From Lachnospiraceae bacterium (GTDB lineage: Bacteria; Bacillota; Clostridia; Lachnospirales; Lachnospiraceae), in assembly GCA_024403585.1 (NCBI GenBank), contig JAKSRN010000084.1:1-7892 (forward strand): 7,892 nucleotides of DNA, in the 5' to 3' direction. Both the position numbers and the translations under genes were made by a program. Of this stretch, positions 5,882-7,892 are shown piece by piece. Under the pieces are notes generated by a model that ran no database searches, was not told where the DNA came from, and saw nothing but the letters and a program-made list of their open reading frames with translations. Within the stretch, counting starts at the first letter, position 1; the number at the start of each line of letters is the position of its first letter.

Positions 5882-7892
5882 TTAGTCAGCTTGCAATCTC
5901 ACTGTGTTTGAGTAAACAATCTGTCCGTTTTCTCCTGTAAGCTTGCAGCGGTAGTGGTGACCACTATTGGATTTTGCCTTTGTCAGAGTGATCTCTGCTG
6001 TGTCTGCTCCTGCAACAGAGCTCTTGAACCATTTCACTCCATCCTTTGAATAATACCACTGATAGCTGTTTACATGAAGGGCTTCCACAGAGAAGGTGAC
6101 AGTCTGTCCCAGCTCTGCTTCAACGGATGCCGGCTGCCTCAGGATCACGATTCCCTCCAAAATCTCTATGCCGGCTGTCTCGGAAAGGATCACATCTCCC
6201 TCGATTCCGGTTACCCTGCAGCGATAGATATTTGCCATATTGGAAGAAGAGATTTTCAGCGTAATCTCTGATGTATTATATCCTTCTACGGTACTCTTAT
6301 ACCACTTCACGCCGTCTTTACTGTATTCCCACTGGTAAGAAGCTGCATTCTTAGCTGTTACGCTAAAGTGAACACTGTCTCCTTTATAAGCTTTCACATC
6401 TGCCGGATTCTTCGTGATACTCACCGGTGAACGGAGGATGATGGCGGCTGTATCGGATTCCACTTTAGCTCCGTCTTTTCCTGTAACAATACACTTATAT
6501 CGATTTGTTTTATTCGTGGAATTGATTTTGATCGAAAGGCTGTCAGTATTCGCACCGGTTGCTGTACTTGTAAACCATTTTATTCCGTCTTTACTGTAAA
6601 CCCACTTATAACTGAGCCCGGAGCCTTTTGCCTCCAGGCTGAAAACAGCTGTATCACCGATCATTCCCGTAAAATCCTCTGGCTGTTTTTCGATTACAAC
6701 TGCTGTATCTTCAGGCTCCTCTATTCCCTCTTTGATGGAATCATAAGACATTTTCACCAGTCCCTGATCGGTTGCTGCTGCTTCTTTCGTAGTTCCAATG
6801 GCAAGATAGAACATATTCTCTTCCAGCTTAAAGCCATGGATCTGAAGATCTGCAACAGAAGTGTCGGACCATGCTCCCGCTGTATCCAGATTGTAGAGCA
6901 GTTTCAGGGAGGAGGTTTCCGGCTGGAAGCGGAAGAGACTTTTTCCGTTGGATACGTAGAGTCCGTCTGCATTGGCGCCGAAACCTGTGGATCCTGTATA
7001 ATCCGGGATCTGTGCCAGACGGCGGGCAAAATTATTTTTCCAGCTGCAGATATATCCATCCTGGTCTACATAATAGATGCTTCCCTGATACAGTTCGAAG
7101 GCTGATGTTGCTTCTCTCCAGATATAATCTTCGTAACGTTTATCATTCGGTGCTGTATTCCAGTCAGATTTTGTATGTCCTGTGGCTGCCATTCCATCAG
7201 ATGACAGCAGCAGATTCTTATGACTGACGCTTCCGAGCATACCATCATCCCAGGTACAATCCACATGATACTGGACGCCATCAATGGTCACAATATTCCA
7301 TACATGTCCCAGATCCGGTGACTCACAAACAGTAGTGGCAATTCCCAGACGGTTCATCAGTACCATATAGGCCTGTGCATAACCCTCGCATACTGCCCAC
7401 TGCTCTACCAGCGCACCATACGCTGTATTGGTTTCATATCGTTTTGCATTCAGATTCAGATCTGCATTGGCAAATTCGCACCAGGAAAGCAGGCGATCAT
7501 GCACAAGAAGGGCTTTCTCTACAGAGGTAAGGGCATCATTTCCCTCAATTCCCTGAAGCAAAAGATCTGCCACCGCATCCAGGGTACGATTATCCGGTTT
7601 TCCTGTCACCTGGCCTCTCTGATCGGTTACCTTCTGTGCATAGAAGGCTACATATCCATGGTGGGGACTTCCGGCCTCGATCAAAAGACTGCTGTTATTC
7701 ACAACCTCTGCCAGATTGTGGCAGTCACGGAAGGCCAGCTCCTGGATTCTTTCAAGTCCTGCCGGAAGGATCACTTTGCGGATTTCTTTGCGAAGACTGC
7801 TCCATGGCACTTCCTTTCCGGCTGGCCAGCTAAGGGCTCCTGTTCCCTCAATGGTCAGAACTCCTTCCTCATCCAGTTTCCATGTCAGATGA
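5882..7892 (-). CDS. transglutaminase-like / Ig-repeat protein, probably extracellular; 5' end outside window
   Basis: The frame is open through the right edge; 669 residues are visible and the true start, with any signal peptide, is not. Visible residues 4-20 read WKLDEEGVLTIEGTGAL, and 37-63 (VILPAGLERIQELAFRDCHNL) look like an LRR_5 unit; both are typical of BspA-like surface proteins. A transglutaminase-like domain follows (about 95-230) with a likely triad: Cys168 in QWAVCEGYAQAY, His196 in GHVWNIV and Asp211 in YHVDCTWDD. Residues about 265-385 form a beta-rich region (YYVDQDGYICSW, LYVSNGKSLFRF) that could be a propeller-like module. Three Ig-like domains fill 400-667. No LPXTG sorting signal or membrane anchor exists at the C-terminus, which ends RLQAD. 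Peptide crosslinking or hydrolysis in the cell envelope is plausible but inferred; such domains can also be proteases. A GTG at 7808-7810 looks like a start but coding similarity continues upstream of it. Confidence 0.88.
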   Translation of the reverse strand, partial: HLTWKLDEEGVLTIEGTGALSWPAGKEVPWSSLRKEIRKVILPAGLERIQELAFRDCHNLAEVVNNSSLLIEAGSPHHGYVAFYAQKVTDQRGQVTGKPDNRTLDAVADLLLQGIEGNDALTSVEKALLVHDRLLSWCEFANADLNLNAKRYETNTAYGALVEQWAVCEGYAQAYMVLMNRLGIATTVCESPDLGHVWNIVTIDGVQYHVDCTWDDGMLGSVSHKNLLLSSDGMAATGHTKSDWNTAPNDKRYEDYIWREATSAFELYQGSIYYVDQDGYICSWKNNFARRLAQIPDYTGSTGFGANADGLYVSNGKSLFRFQPETSSLKLLYNLDTAGAWSDTSVADLQIHGFKLEENMFYLAIGTTKEAAATDQGLVKMSYDSIKEGIEEPEDTAVVIEKQPEDFTGMIGDTAVFSLEAKGSGLSYKWVYSKDGIKWFTSTATGANTDSLSIKINSTNKTNRYKCIVTGKDGAKVESDTAAIILRSPVSITKNPADVKAYKGDSVHFSVTAKNAASYQWEYSKDGVKWYKSTVEGYNTSEITLKISSSNMANIYRCRVTGIEGDVILSETAGIEILEGIVILRQPASVEAELGQTVTFSVEALHVNSYQWYYSKDGVKWFKSSVAGADTAEITLTKAKSNSGHHYRCKLTGENGQIVYSNTVRLQAD
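5891..6694 (-). repeat. three tandem Ig-like domains at the C-terminus of the transglutaminase protein
   Basis: Three protein repeats of about 85 residues: 6437-6694, 6164-6418 and 5891-6148, in coding order. Each starts with a QP/NP turn, then GDTAVFSLEAK-like strand, a Y(K/Q)W core Trp, a nearly invariant SKDGxKWxxS motif, and a Y(K/R)C strand. The B-strand position that holds Cys in classical Ig domains is Ala, so the single YxC cysteine in each has no obvious disulfide partner within the domain. Such arrays usually act as spacers or as wall/glycan-binding units. Confidence 0.85.

Noticed and set aside
7808..7810. GTG as the start of the transglutaminase/Ig protein
   Set aside because: The frame stays open to the window edge and the upstream residues form a recognisable WKLDEEGVLTIEGTGAL motif, so the gene begins outside the window.

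Overview
The window looks like a chromosomal segment of a low-to-moderate GC Gram-positive anaerobe of the class Clostridia, most likely a Lachnospiraceae member. This is inferred from three things: the DUF512-der-plsY-gpsA gene order, a long divergent ribose-phosphate pyrophosphokinase of a type I associate with that family, and a secreted-type transglutaminase/Ig-repeat protein with a BspA-like lead-in. No mobile element, tRNA, rRNA or CRISPR array was seen.

Layout. Positions 1-4275 hold a tight minus-strand operon, transcribed from right to left: a DUF512 Fe-S/radical-SAM-like protein (2893-4275), the ribosome-assembly GTPase der (1605-2930), the acyl-phosphate:glycerol-3-phosphate acyltransferase plsY (947-1612) and glycerol-3-phosphate dehydrogenase gpsA (1-932, cut by the left edge). 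The first three genes overlap each other and plsY-gpsA are 14 bp apart, so translational coupling is likely. PlsY and GpsA are consecutive in function: GpsA makes glycerol-3-phosphate and PlsY acylates it in the first step of phospholipid synthesis.

Positions 4276-4636 are a divergent intergenic region. It carries a very strong consensus promoter for prs (TTGACA-17-TATAAA), a weaker minus-strand promoter candidate for the operon, a 12-bp direct repeat, a GC-containing dyad with a third matching arm in the operon leader, and an AT-rich repeat set in the prs leader. Positions 4637-5803 are prs on the plus strand, which makes PRPP for nucleotide, His and Trp synthesis. A bidirectional hairpin terminator (5839-5871) separates prs from the converging gene.

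Positions 5882-7892 are the 3' part of a minus-strand gene whose start lies beyond the right edge. The visible part reads, in order: BspA-like/LRR-type segment, transglutaminase-like domain with a visible Cys-His-Asp triad, a beta-rich region, and three tandem Ig-like domains at the C-terminus. This is probably an extracellular protein.

Most genes are conserved housekeeping genes. The less explained parts are the DUF512 protein, the unusual Prs, the leader structures and the surface protein. I did not find a convincing entirely new system.
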